Assembly (NCBI GenBank): GCA_030597485.1
Contig: JAUVRU010000014.1
Span: 1 to 14,733 of the forward strand
Direction of reading: 5' to 3'
Source of the DNA: Anaerolineae bacterium
Lineage (GTDB): Bacteria; Chloroflexota; Anaerolineae; 4572-78; NAK82
Length of the DNA stretch: 14,733 nucleotides
A program made the translations under genes and the position numbers. The notes under the pieces are model-generated. The model ran no database searches. It was not told where the DNA came from and saw only the letters and a list, made by a program, of their open reading frames with translations. Shown here piece by piece: positions 7,256-14,106 of this stretch (the first letter of the stretch is position 1; every line of letters starts with the position of its first letter).

Positions 7256-8485
7256 TCAGGCTATGCCCAGAAACCGGATCGCTGCCACCGCGTAGAGATG
7301 AGTGGCTTCAATTAACTCGTCGATGCTCAGCCATTCATCAACATGATGCGGTACGTGAATATCACCCGGGCCGCAGATGACGATGGGCACACCCCCTTGA
7401 TCGAAAAGAATGGTACCGTCTGTGGATCCTGGCACACCACCATAAACCGGCTCCTTGTTTGCCGTATCCTGGTACGCCTGGTGAAGCACCTGCACGATTT
7501 CGGCGTCGCGAGAGATGAACGTTGTAGGCCGCGACTCGATAACTTCAACCTCAAATTGCACCCGCCCATTCTCATCCGCCGTAACCCGGTCAGCCAAAGC
7601 CCGCACCTTTGCCTCCAAATCCTCTGGCGTCTGATCAGGGAGGAGACGGAAGTCGACGGTAACCTCCGTTTGGGCAGGCATCACGTTATTCTGCGGCTCG
7701 CCGGACACTGGCGAGCGCAGAATGGTGGGGGTAATGCTGGGTTGCCCCAGAAACTCGTGGGCACCGAGGCGGGCGATTTCCGCGGCTTCCAGGTCACGCA
7801 ATTTGATCAGCAATCTGGCCATCGGGTAGGCAGAATTGACGCCAGTCAGGGGCATGCCCCCGTGAGCCATGATACCGGTGCAGGTGATCGTAAGCCACAT
7901 CACGCCCTTCTGAGCGATGCACAGATGATTTTCCTCCGGCTCGCAAACGATAGCTGCATCCACCTGATCGGCCCAGCCACGTTCGACGAAGTGTTTGATG
8001 CCCGCCATGCGACCCTCTTCGTCTACCACCGCGCCGATCAGGATAGTGCCCTCGAGCCGGATACCACTCTCAATGATGGCCTTGGTGGCGCACATAGCAG
8101 CCACCAGGCCCCCCTTCATGTCATTGGCGCCACGTCCATACAAACGATCATTCACGATCTCGGCCGAATACGGCCCACCGTGTGTCCAGGCGCTGGCATC
8201 GCCTTCAGTGACGACGTCGGTATGGCCCTCAAACATCAGGGTCTGGCTCCCCTGCTCACCCTTGAGCAAACCAATAACGTTGGGACGACCGGGAACGACT
8301 ACCTCCCAATGTGTTTCCAACCCCATTTCCTCGAAACGCGTCCGTACCCAGGCGGCTGCCTGCTCCTCCCCTTCCCCCGTCTGAGGGCGATATGCGCTGG
8401 GAATGCGGACCAGTTCCTGAGTCCAGACTACCACCTCATCCGGGTCAATGCAGTCCAGAACCCGTTTCTCCACGTCAGTGAGCAC
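7256..8485 (-). CDS. M20 family metallopeptidase (ArgE/DapE/carboxypeptidase-like)
   Basis: A 409-residue protein of normal M20 length. These enzymes hydrolyse amide bonds of peptides or N-acyl amino acids with two zinc ions. The metal and catalytic residues are in place: His88 and Asp90 in FEGHTDVV, Asp122 in GRGANDMKGG, Glu156-Glu157 in VVDEEGRM (general base and ligand), Glu182 in CEPEE, and the last His near 380 in VPHHVDEW. The inserted dimerisation domain spans about residues 195-305. The start GTG 8485 has GGAGG 5 bases upstream. The motifs cannot separate acetylornithine deacetylase, succinyl-diaminopimelate desuccinylase and general dipeptidase, so no gene symbol is given. It follows the ECF operon on the same strand after a 210-base gap, so co-transcription is uncertain. 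Confidence 0.92.
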   Translation of the reverse strand: MLTDVEKRVLDCIDPDEVVVWTQELVRIPSAYRPQTGEGEEQAAAWVRTRFEEMGLETHWEVVVPGRPNVIGLLKGEQGSQTLMFEGHTDVVTEGDASAWTHGGPYSAEIVNDRLYGRGANDMKGGLVAAMCATKAIIESGIRLEGTILIGAVVDEEGRMAGIKHFVERGWADQVDAAIVCEPEENHLCIAQKGVMWLTITCTGIMAHGGMPLTGVNSAYPMARLLIKLRDLEAAEIARLGAHEFLGQPSITPTILRSPVSGEPQNNVMPAQTEVTVDFRLLPDQTPEDLEAKVRALADRVTADENGRVQFEVEVIESRPTTFISRDAEIVQVLHQAYQDTANKEPVYGGVPGSTDGTILFDQGGVPIVICGPGDIHVPHHVDEWLSIDELIEATHLYAVAAIRFLGIA

Positions 8486-8550
8486 TCACGCCTCCGAATA
8501 CCCTGTTGCTCAATCCAGCCACCTGACACTCTGGTCATACAGCACCAACA

Positions 8551-8617
8551 GGACGCTGATTTCTCTAGGTTTCTTATGTTTTCACCTGCGAGAATCAGCG
8601 AGAATTTGCGTCCCATT
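8551..8617. repeat. Intergenic palindromic repeat ending GCGTCCCATT
   Basis: GGACGCTGATTTCTC (8551-8565) faces GAGAATCAGC (8590-8599) and GCGTCC (8608-8613). GGACGC pairs with GCGTCC, and GCTGATTTCTC pairs with GAGAATCAGC with one bulge. The right arm is itself a near-tandem: GCGAGAATCA, GCGAGAATTT, GCGTCCCATT. From memory, phrases such as ATCAGCGAAAATCTGCGTCC recur between genes in several environmental phyla, so this looks like a decayed copy of a dispersed repeat. It sits in the gap between ecfT and the M20 gene. Confidence 0.5.
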
Positions 8618-8695
8618 TGAACTGTCGGGGAGCCAGTTGCTCGATCACACCGATGCCGGCGGTTCGACGACACCGGCCCGGTTTCTTAGGCAGCG

Positions 8696-9553
8696 TTAGA
8701 CAGGAAAGTGGTTGCGGAAAGATATCATCATAACCGCGAGAATCAACGTGGCAGCAATGATGATGTGATCGGTTCTTTCCATGCGAAACCGGATTATCTT
8801 GGTGCGACCCTCGCCGCCGGTATAACAACGAGCTTCCATCGCCAGAATCAGATCTTCTGCCCGCCGGAATGCGTCCACGAAGAGGGGAACGATGAGAGTC
8901 GCCATCTGGCGAGTGCGTTTCACAAAGCGAAACATGCCCCCACCCCCAAAGTCCGCGCCCCGTGATGCCTGGGCTTTCATAATAATCTCCAGCTGCTCGG
9001 CAAAAATGGGCACGAAGCGCAAGGCAATGGTGCCGATGAGCGATATCTCGTAGGCCGGCACTCTGAAGCGCTGGAATGGTTCAAGCATACTCTCAATGGC
9101 ATAGGCTAGATCAGTGGTGGTGGTGGTGGCTGTCAGCAGGCTCACCAGGAAGTAAATCTCCAGGAAGCGCATAAGGGTGACAATGACCAGCTGGATGCTG
9201 CCGTTGGTGACGGACATGATACCCCACCGCCAGAAAACGACCAGCTCCATGCCATAGGGGGAGTAAGCATCGCCGTAAAAGAACAATTGCATCAGCGCAA
9301 AAATGGCAATGATCGGCAGGGCCGGCGTGAGGCCGGACAACATAAACTTGAACGAGATGCCCGAAGCAAGAACGAACGCCGTGCAGATAGCCAAAAGAAT
9401 GGCATTCCCGGTGAACGAAAGAATGAAGCTGTTGATGACCGCCAAGATCATCACAATGGTGATCTTGGTGCGAGGGTCTATCCGGTGGACGATGGAGTCA
9501 CCCTGGAAATACTGGCCTATGGTGACGTTTCTCAGGAACTCAAAATCCTCCAT
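8696..9553 (-). CDS. ecfT: Energy-coupling factor transporter transmembrane protein EcfT
   Basis: A 285-residue membrane protein. EcfT is the scaffold of ECF-type vitamin and metal importers: it joins the two ATPases to exchangeable substrate-binding S proteins. Hydrophobic segments lie near 30-48, 50-66, 78-93, 118-141 and 262-278. The two coupling motifs that touch the ATPases are visible as ASRG (196-199) and the EARCY block (240-244, Ala241-Arg242-Cys243), where a Gly is more usual than Cys. Five consecutive ACC codons (Thr143-147) form a small in-frame trinucleotide repeat. ATG 9553 overlaps the end of ecfA2 by 22 bases and is preceded by AGAGGAA, so translation is probably coupled. No S-component gene is adjacent. 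Confidence 0.93.
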   Translation of the reverse strand: MEDFEFLRNVTIGQYFQGDSIVHRIDPRTKITIVMILAVINSFILSFTGNAILLAICTAFVLASGISFKFMLSGLTPALPIIAIFALMQLFFYGDAYSPYGMELVVFWRWGIMSVTNGSIQLVIVTLMRFLEIYFLVSLLTATTTTTDLAYAIESMLEPFQRFRVPAYEISLIGTIALRFVPIFAEQLEIIMKAQASRGADFGGGGMFRFVKRTRQMATLIVPLFVDAFRRAEDLILAMEARCYTGGEGRTKIIRFRMERTDHIIIAATLILAVMMISFRNHFPV

Positions 9554-10404
9554 ATGTCTTCCTCTGCCTCGGCGACAGTCAGTGGGGTTCGGGGCATGGC
9601 CAGGCCCTTTTCTGCCAGCCGGCTGGCGACAGCACTCACCTGGGGCACGCCCAGCCCATAACGGCGCAGCTCCTCAGGCCTGGCGAATATCTCACGCGTC
9701 GTGTCGTTCATGACTGTGCGCCCATCGTCAATCACGTAGATACGATCCACCATGCTGGCCACTTCTTCCATGTTGGGCGAGACGCAGATCAGGGTGATGC
9801 CATGCTCGCGGTTCAGTCCTTTAATGCGGCTCAGCAGGTCCCTTCGGCCGCGCGGGTCGATGCCGGTGGTGGACTCATCGAGGATAAGGACCTTGGGGCG
9901 CAGGGCCAGCACCCCGGCAATGGCCGTTTTGCGCATCTCACCGCCACTGAGAGAGAAGGTGAAGCGGTTCTTGAACCGGTCGAAGTCAAGGCCCACCATC
10001 TCCATAGCCCACCGCACCCGCTCGCGTCGTTCCTCCCGGGGCATACCCAACTTCTTGGGACCGAAGGCGATGTCGTCCCCCACCAACCGTTCAAACAGCT
10101 GCTCCTCTGGGCGCTGAAAGATGAGTCCTACCTTCTGGCGAATGGTTGTTATGTCCAGCGAGGTGTCCGACATGTCTTGCCCATCGATGATGACTTTGCC
10201 TGGTTCCCGATTGCGAATCAGACCGTTAAGGTGCTGCACGACGGTGCTTTTCCCGGCACCGGTACGCCCAATGATGCCCACCACCTCACCCTCATAGACT
10301 TCCATGGTCACGCCCTTGAGCGCCGTCACCTCCAAGGGCGAGCCCCTCAGGTAGGTATGGTGCAGGTCATTGACCTCAACGATACGGCGGCCGTTGCCTT
10401 TCAC
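9532..10404 (-). CDS. ecfA2: Energy-coupling factor transporter ATP-binding protein EcfA2
   Basis: A 290-residue ABC ATPase that powers the ECF importer as a pair with EcfA1. Walker A GRTGAGKS is at 46-53, the Q-loop Gln at 97 (QRPEEQLF), the signature LSGGEMRK at 152-159 (the EcfA2-type form), and Walker B VLILDE at 172-177 with the catalytic Glu177 present. The H-loop is abnormal: the expected VSH-x-MEE reads VSPNMEE, so the switch His is Pro210 (codon CCC). The C-terminal extension past residue 240 with the YGLGVPQVS block is typical of EcfA proteins. The GTG start overlaps the ecfA1 stop as GTGA (4 bases), and the 3' end overlaps ecfT, so the three genes form one coupled operon. The missing His is treated in the findings. 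Confidence 0.94.
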   Translation of the reverse strand: MKGNGRRIVEVNDLHHTYLRGSPLEVTALKGVTMEVYEGEVVGIIGRTGAGKSTVVQHLNGLIRNREPGKVIIDGQDMSDTSLDITTIRQKVGLIFQRPEEQLFERLVGDDIAFGPKKLGMPREERRERVRWAMEMVGLDFDRFKNRFTFSLSGGEMRKTAIAGVLALRPKVLILDESTTGIDPRGRRDLLSRIKGLNREHGITLICVSPNMEEVASMVDRIYVIDDGRTVMNDTTREIFARPEELRRYGLGVPQVSAVASRLAEKGLAMPRTPLTVAEAEEDIWRILSS

Positions 10405-11261
10405 GCTACCACACCCTTCAGGCTCACGCGCCGAAGCACCTCGTTCTCCAACTCCTCAACCGTGAGCAAATCAGCCGGGAAGGTGGCATCGCGTTGATGC
10501 AGCGCATACGCCAGCTCTGTAACCTGCGGCACGCCCAAGTGCATCTCACGCAGCTTCTCCACCTGGCAAAACACCTCGCGAGGGCTCCCGGCCGAGACTA
10601 TCTGACCTTCCTCCATGACGACTACCCGGTCTCCCTCCACAGCCTCGTGCATGAAGTGGGTGATGGCGACGATTGTGGTTCCCTCTTGATTGAGGTAACG
10701 CATGGCGCTGAGCACTTCCTCTCGCCCAGTCGGATCAAGCATAGATGTGCTCTCGTCAAGAATAAGTACCTGGGGCTTCATTGCCATAGCCCCGGCGATG
10801 GCCACACGCTGCTTCTGACCGGCCGACAGCAAGTGCGGGGCGCGCTCCCGAAATGCCAGCATGTCGACCACGCCCAATGCCCACTCCACCCGCTCCCGCA
10901 GCTCCTGTTCCGAAACGCCCAGATTCGCCGGCCCGAAGGCCACGTCTTCCTCAACCACCGTGGCCACAATCTGGTTGTCGGGTATCTGAAAAACCATGCC
11001 AACCGTGCTGCGAATAGCCAGCGTGTTGTTGCCATCCCTGGTGTTCATACCGGTTACCCATATGTCCCCCTGCGTGGGCGATAGCAAGGCATTGAAGTGC
11101 TTGGCCAGGGTCGACTTGCCCGAGCCATTGTGGCCTACAATGACCAGGTACTCGCCAGCATAGATCTCCAGGTTGATGTCCTTGAGGGCAAATACCGGAC
11201 TGGGAACATCGGAGCTATACGAAAACCCAACACCTTCGACACGAATAACAGGTTCGGTCAA
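10401..11261 (-). CDS. ecfA1: Energy-coupling factor transporter ATP-binding protein EcfA1
   Basis: A 286-residue ABC ATPase, first gene of the ecfA1-ecfA2-ecfT operon. Walker A GHNGSGKS is at 43-50, the Q-loop Gln near 92, Walker B VLILDE ends at Glu170, and the H-loop His is near 202 (ITHFM). The signature reads LSAGQKQR instead of LSGGQKQR (145-152). The C-terminal LGVPQVTELA block is EcfA-like. I choose TTG 11261: AGAGG stands 7 bases upstream, and removing the adjacent mobile element restores GGAGG at the same spacing. ATG 11267, two codons earlier, is the alternative, but its Shine-Dalgarno is only 1 base away. The 5' leader is interrupted by a 144 bp MITE-like element ending 12 bases before the TTG, which may change expression of the whole operon. 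Confidence 0.93.
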   Translation of the reverse strand: MTEPVIRVEGVGFSYSSDVPSPVFALKDINLEIYAGEYLVIVGHNGSGKSTLAKHFNALLSPTQGDIWVTGMNTRDGNNTLAIRSTVGMVFQIPDNQIVATVVEEDVAFGPANLGVSEQELRERVEWALGVVDMLAFRERAPHLLSAGQKQRVAIAGAMAMKPQVLILDESTSMLDPTGREEVLSAMRYLNQEGTTIVAITHFMHEAVEGDRVVVMEEGQIVSAGSPREVFCQVEKLREMHLGVPQVTELAYALHQRDATFPADLLTVEELENEVLRRVSLKGVVA

Positions 11262-11264
11262 GAC

Positions 11265-11424
11265 CATACCTCTTGGTGATTACCCACAAGTCCCTTCTCA
11301 AGTCAATCGAGCTTCAGAGTCGAGGCTTTCGCCGGATTCTTGGTCACGTAGGACCGCCTGAAGGCTCGAATCCATCAAGTCCACTGCCAAACAAACGCGT
11401 TGTGGGTAATCACCAGCATACCTC
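11265..11424. mobile_element. MITE-like element with 8 bp target duplication, in the ecfA1 ribosome-binding site
   Basis: The terminal inverted repeats are TGGTGATTACCCACAA (11274-11289) and its exact reverse complement (11400-11415). Adding one base each side gives a 144 bp element (11273-11416) with 16 of 17 matching. It is flanked by CATACCTC on both sides (11265-11272 and 11417-11424), a perfect 8 bp direct repeat as left by transposition. Inside, TCGAGCTTCAG (11307-11317) and CTGAAGGCTCGA (11358-11369) form a second inverted pair with one bulge. The element holds no transposase, so it would be moved in trans. On the - strand the duplicated bases read GAGGTATG, the core of the ecfA1 Shine-Dalgarno, so the insertion kept that site. 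I cannot name the parent insertion-sequence family. Confidence 0.75.
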
Positions 11425-11459
11425 CGAAAGATTCTGTGACCGGTGCGCCTGGCCACCGA

Positions 11460-12659
11460 TCACACCTGGTACAATGTTTCCAGTTGCGGCACCAGGACAT
11501 CCCAGCCATACGCCGCCCGGACAAACCTGCGACCGGATTCCCCCAGGCGAGTTCGGTAGGCAGGGTCGTCCAACAGCGCCAGCACAGCCTGGGCAAATTC
11601 CTCGGGCGTGTTGGCCAGCAGCAGGTGGTCATCGTGTTTGACGGGGAATCCTTCAGCGCCCAGCGAGGTAGCAACGACAGCGGCGCCCATGGCCATCGCT
11701 TGCATCAACTTCAGACGGGTACCGCCGCCAACCCGCAACGGGGCGACGTACACGGCGGCGCCAGCGATATAGGGACGCACGTCCGGGACCCAACCCGGGA
11801 TGGTAACACCCGGTATCTGGCGCAGGGGGGCCAGCCGGCGATGGGGGCGTTGGCCAACAATACCCAGACTGACACCGGGACGACGTTCACGCACGATGGG
11901 AAGAACCCTCTCACAGAACCACAGCATGGCGTCCACATTTGGCCGGAAATCCATCTTGCCGGTAAATACCAGGTCGAAAGGCTCCACTGGGCCGCCGTAG
12001 TCGCTGTACTCCCTCAGGTCAACGCCGTTGGGTACAATGTGGACGAGCAACTGTGGGGCAACTGCGTGAATGGCATCCCGATCGGCCTCGGAAGCAGCAA
12101 CAACCCGGTGTGCACGCCGGCAGGCGTTGGCTTCATAGCGCTTCAGTCGTTTCCACTGAACGAAAGAGTACGCCGCCGCCGGCCATCGTCGGGGTACCCG
12201 CAGATCAGCCAGACAGGCTCGCTTTTGCAGCAGCCACTCCGCGTTGTGATCATCGTACACGATAAGCGGCCTGGGCCTGGCCGCTTCAACGGTAGGCAGG
12301 TAGGGTGCCAGCTCAATCCCTTCGATCTGAACCACGTCGAAGACGGACTCGGCCAGCCGGTGCGCCAGCCGGTCACGGAACCCAGGTGACCACAGTCGCC
12401 AGGCCATGTCGGGCAGACGGGTGGTCAGCATTTGCCCCAAGCGAAGGGCGCCGCTGCGTGCGGGAACCGGCACGGTGTCCACCCATTCACACACTTCCAG
12501 CAGGGGGCCGGCTCCGTCGAGGGATTGGTCCGCATCGAGAAAGGACAACACGCAAACCCGATGTCGTCTTGCCAGCTGGGCAATCAGATTGTAGTTTCGC
12601 AGGCTGGTTCCCTGATGTGGGGGGTAGGGCAGCTGAGGAGTCAACAACAAGATTCGCAT
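11460..12659 (-). CDS. Glycosyltransferase family 4 (GT-B fold)
   Basis: A 399-residue GT-B enzyme, probably using a nucleotide sugar to extend a surface polysaccharide or glycan at the inner face of the membrane. The N-terminal domain starts MRILLLTPQLPYPPHQG with the acceptor-side glycine loop. The linker reads IVPNGVDL (208-215), followed by FTGKMDFRPNVDAMLWF (232-248). That wording is like the stp1 group associated with exosortase-type polysaccharide clusters, though no exosortase is seen here. The donor-site segment GGGTRLKLMQAMAMG (311-325) has Gln320 where most relatives have the Glu of LEAMA. The ATG at 12659 has no clear Shine-Dalgarno. The gene follows the other glycosyltransferase by 41 bases and probably shares its transcript. 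Confidence 0.88.
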   Translation of the reverse strand: MRILLLTPQLPYPPHQGTSLRNYNLIAQLARRHRVCVLSFLDADQSLDGAGPLLEVCEWVDTVPVPARSGALRLGQMLTTRLPDMAWRLWSPGFRDRLAHRLAESVFDVVQIEGIELAPYLPTVEAARPRPLIVYDDHNAEWLLQKRACLADLRVPRRWPAAAYSFVQWKRLKRYEANACRRAHRVVAASEADRDAIHAVAPQLLVHIVPNGVDLREYSDYGGPVEPFDLVFTGKMDFRPNVDAMLWFCERVLPIVRERRPGVSLGIVGQRPHRRLAPLRQIPGVTIPGWVPDVRPYIAGAAVYVAPLRVGGGTRLKLMQAMAMGAAVVATSLGAEGFPVKHDDHLLLANTPEEFAQAVLALLDDPAYRTRLGESGRRFVRAAYGWDVLVPQLETLYQV

Positions 12660-12700
12660 CGCACTACAACGATTTCTAGCCAGTCGCTCACCCGGTCAAT

Positions 12701-13813
12701 TCACCGCCCGACCACCCGGCGATACACTGCCAGGGTTTCCTGAGCGGCCCGCTCCAGGGAGAACATCCTGGCGCGCGTCAGGCCTTTGGCAACCAGGCTG
12801 GCACGAAGGTCCGCGTCGGTTAGCACTCGCCACATCGCCACGGTTAGCCCCTCAATGTCATGAGGATCGATCAGTATGGACGCATCCCCCACCACTTCGG
12901 GCAAGGCCGACACGTTGGACACGATGGTGGGCGTGCCACAGTTCATCGCCGCCAGGGGAGGCAGCCCAAATCCCTCGTAGAACGACGGGTGGACCAGCAT
13001 CCGAGCCGCATTATACAGATAGACCAGATGCTCGGATGGCACCCGGCCCAGGAAGCGGACGTGCTCGGCCAGATTGAGCGCTTCCACCATTTCGTAGACC
13101 TCTTCACTGAGCCACCCACGCCTGCCGGCCAGAACCAGCTTCACGTCAGACTTGTAGTCATCGCGCAGCTTGCGATAGGCTCGCAGGAGCGCCGGTAGAT
13201 TCTTGCGCGGCTCAATGGTGCTAACAAACAGAATGTAGTCCCCATCGAGCCCATAGGTATCGACTGCGAGACGACGCGCTTCGCGGGGGTCTGTCTGGCG
13301 ATAAATAGGATTCGCTGCTTCGTAGATGACTGTTATCTTCTTTTCCGGAACCCCCAACAGTTTGATTGTATCTTGCCGTGTACTCTCTGAAACCGCGATG
13401 ATGTGGTCTGTGCGGCGCACAGCTTGATCAATTTGGCCGTAGTAGCGAGCGGACTCGTTAGTCAGGAAATGAGGGTAAAGCAGGAACGCCAGGTCGTGAA
13501 CGGTAATCACTGACCGGCAATTGCGCCGAAACGGGGGGATGAAATCCGGGCTATGGAGCAGGTCCAGGTGCAGCCGCCCGACCTCGAAACCTAACGATAG
13601 TTGCTCCAGGCGATGATGACTGGGAGTCCACAACGACACCCGACTGAAGTTGTGATCGCTGACAATCTGGGTACGGTCTTTGCGGCTTTGCAGAAGGACA
13701 AACTCGTCTCCAGAGGCGTCAACCCGCGTCATCGCCTCAACCAGCCGCAGAATGTACTGCCCGATTCCAGCGCGGCTGTAGTAAACGAGTCGTGCATCAA
13801 TACCAATCCGCAT
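12701..13813 (-). CDS. Glycosyltransferase family 4 (mannosyltransferase-like)
   Basis: A 370-residue GT-B enzyme, like the GT4 mannosyl/rhamnosyl transferases of O-antigen and exopolysaccharide clusters. It begins [20 protein letters not shown], with the glycine loop that contacts the acceptor and phosphate. The [13 protein letters not shown] block (102-114) and AVSESTRQD (140-148) are standard. The C-terminal domain has [18 protein letters not shown] (196-213) and the donor segment [20 protein letters not shown] (276-295). In the EX7E motif the first Glu is present (Glu280), but the second is Ala288 (codon GCG). The ATG at 13813 has GAAGGGA about 9 bases upstream. A promoter lies about 120 bases upstream. 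Sugar and acceptor cannot be told from sequence. Confidence 0.9.
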   Translation of the reverse strand: MRIGIDARLVYYSRAGIGQYILRLVEAMTRVDASGDEFVLLQSRKDRTQIVSDHNFSRVSLWTPSHHRLEQLSLGFEVGRLHLDLLHSPDFIPPFRRNCRSVITVHDLAFLLYPHFLTNESARYYGQIDQAVRRTDHIIAVSESTRQDTIKLLGVPEKKITVIYEAANPIYRQTDPREARRLAVDTYGLDGDYILFVSTIEPRKNLPALLRAYRKLRDDYKSDVKLVLAGRRGWLSEEVYEMVEALNLAEHVRFLGRVPSEHLVYLYNAARMLVHPSFYEGFGLPPLAAMNCGTPTIVSNVSALPEVVGDASILIDPHDIEGLTVAMWRVLTDADLRASLVAKGLTRARMFSLERAAQETLAVYRRVVGR

Positions 13814-13941
13814 CCCCGCACGTCCCTTCGGCGAACGCCTTGAAGCCAGCGCCTAACCAACGCTCAACAAGAACGCCCCCCATGCACATTCACCCTTGTA
13901 GCACTGGGGAGCGACGCTGGCAACCCAAGCGATTGGGGCAC

Positions 13942-13970
13942 ATGATACCACTGTCGGAAGGGCGCGTCAA
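13942..13970 (-). promoter_or_regulatory. Sigma70-type promoter for the glycosyltransferase pair
   Basis: On the - strand: TTGACG (complement of 13965-13970), a spacer of exactly 17 bases, then TATCAT (complement of 13942-13947), preceded by TGG as an extended -10. Transcription would begin near 13935, about 120 bases before the first glycosyltransferase ATG. The rest of the 293-base gap (13814-14106) shows nothing I can name. Confidence 0.65.
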
Positions 13971-14106
13971 ACGACGCAAGACATGTTCGCATGACCTGTG
14001 CAAGGCCTGTATGTGCAGAGACCTGCCGGGATCTGCCAGGCGACTTGACACAAGATCGACAGTTCAAGGCAAGGGAACTTCTGAACGGACCGAGGATAAG
14101 ATGCGA

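Noticed and set aside
7343..8620. 425-codon open frame on the + strand
   Set aside because: Antisense to the M20 peptidase, whose metal-site motifs are intact. The + frame has no recognisable motifs or ribosome site.
9112..9132. GTG/ACC trinucleotide run as a phase-variation tract
   Set aside because: Five in-frame Thr codons inside ecfT would only add or remove Thr and would not switch the gene on or off.
11358..11375. tRNA-like T-arm (GGCTCGAATCC)
   Set aside because: The stem has a mismatch, no matching acceptor, D-arm or anticodon arm could be built on either strand, and it lies inside the MITE-like element.
11290..11399. Folded leader upstream of an ECF operon, at first taken as a riboswitch (GGC-GAAA-GCC hairpin, GGATTC/GAATCC stem on the - strand)
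   Set aside because: No TPP, FMN, cobalamin, THF, ZTP or preQ1 consensus fits, and the terminal inverted repeats with an 8 bp target duplication explain the structure better as a mobile element.
11400..12389. 329-codon open frame on the + strand
   Set aside because: Antisense to a clear GT4 glycosyltransferase; composition is typical of a shadow frame.
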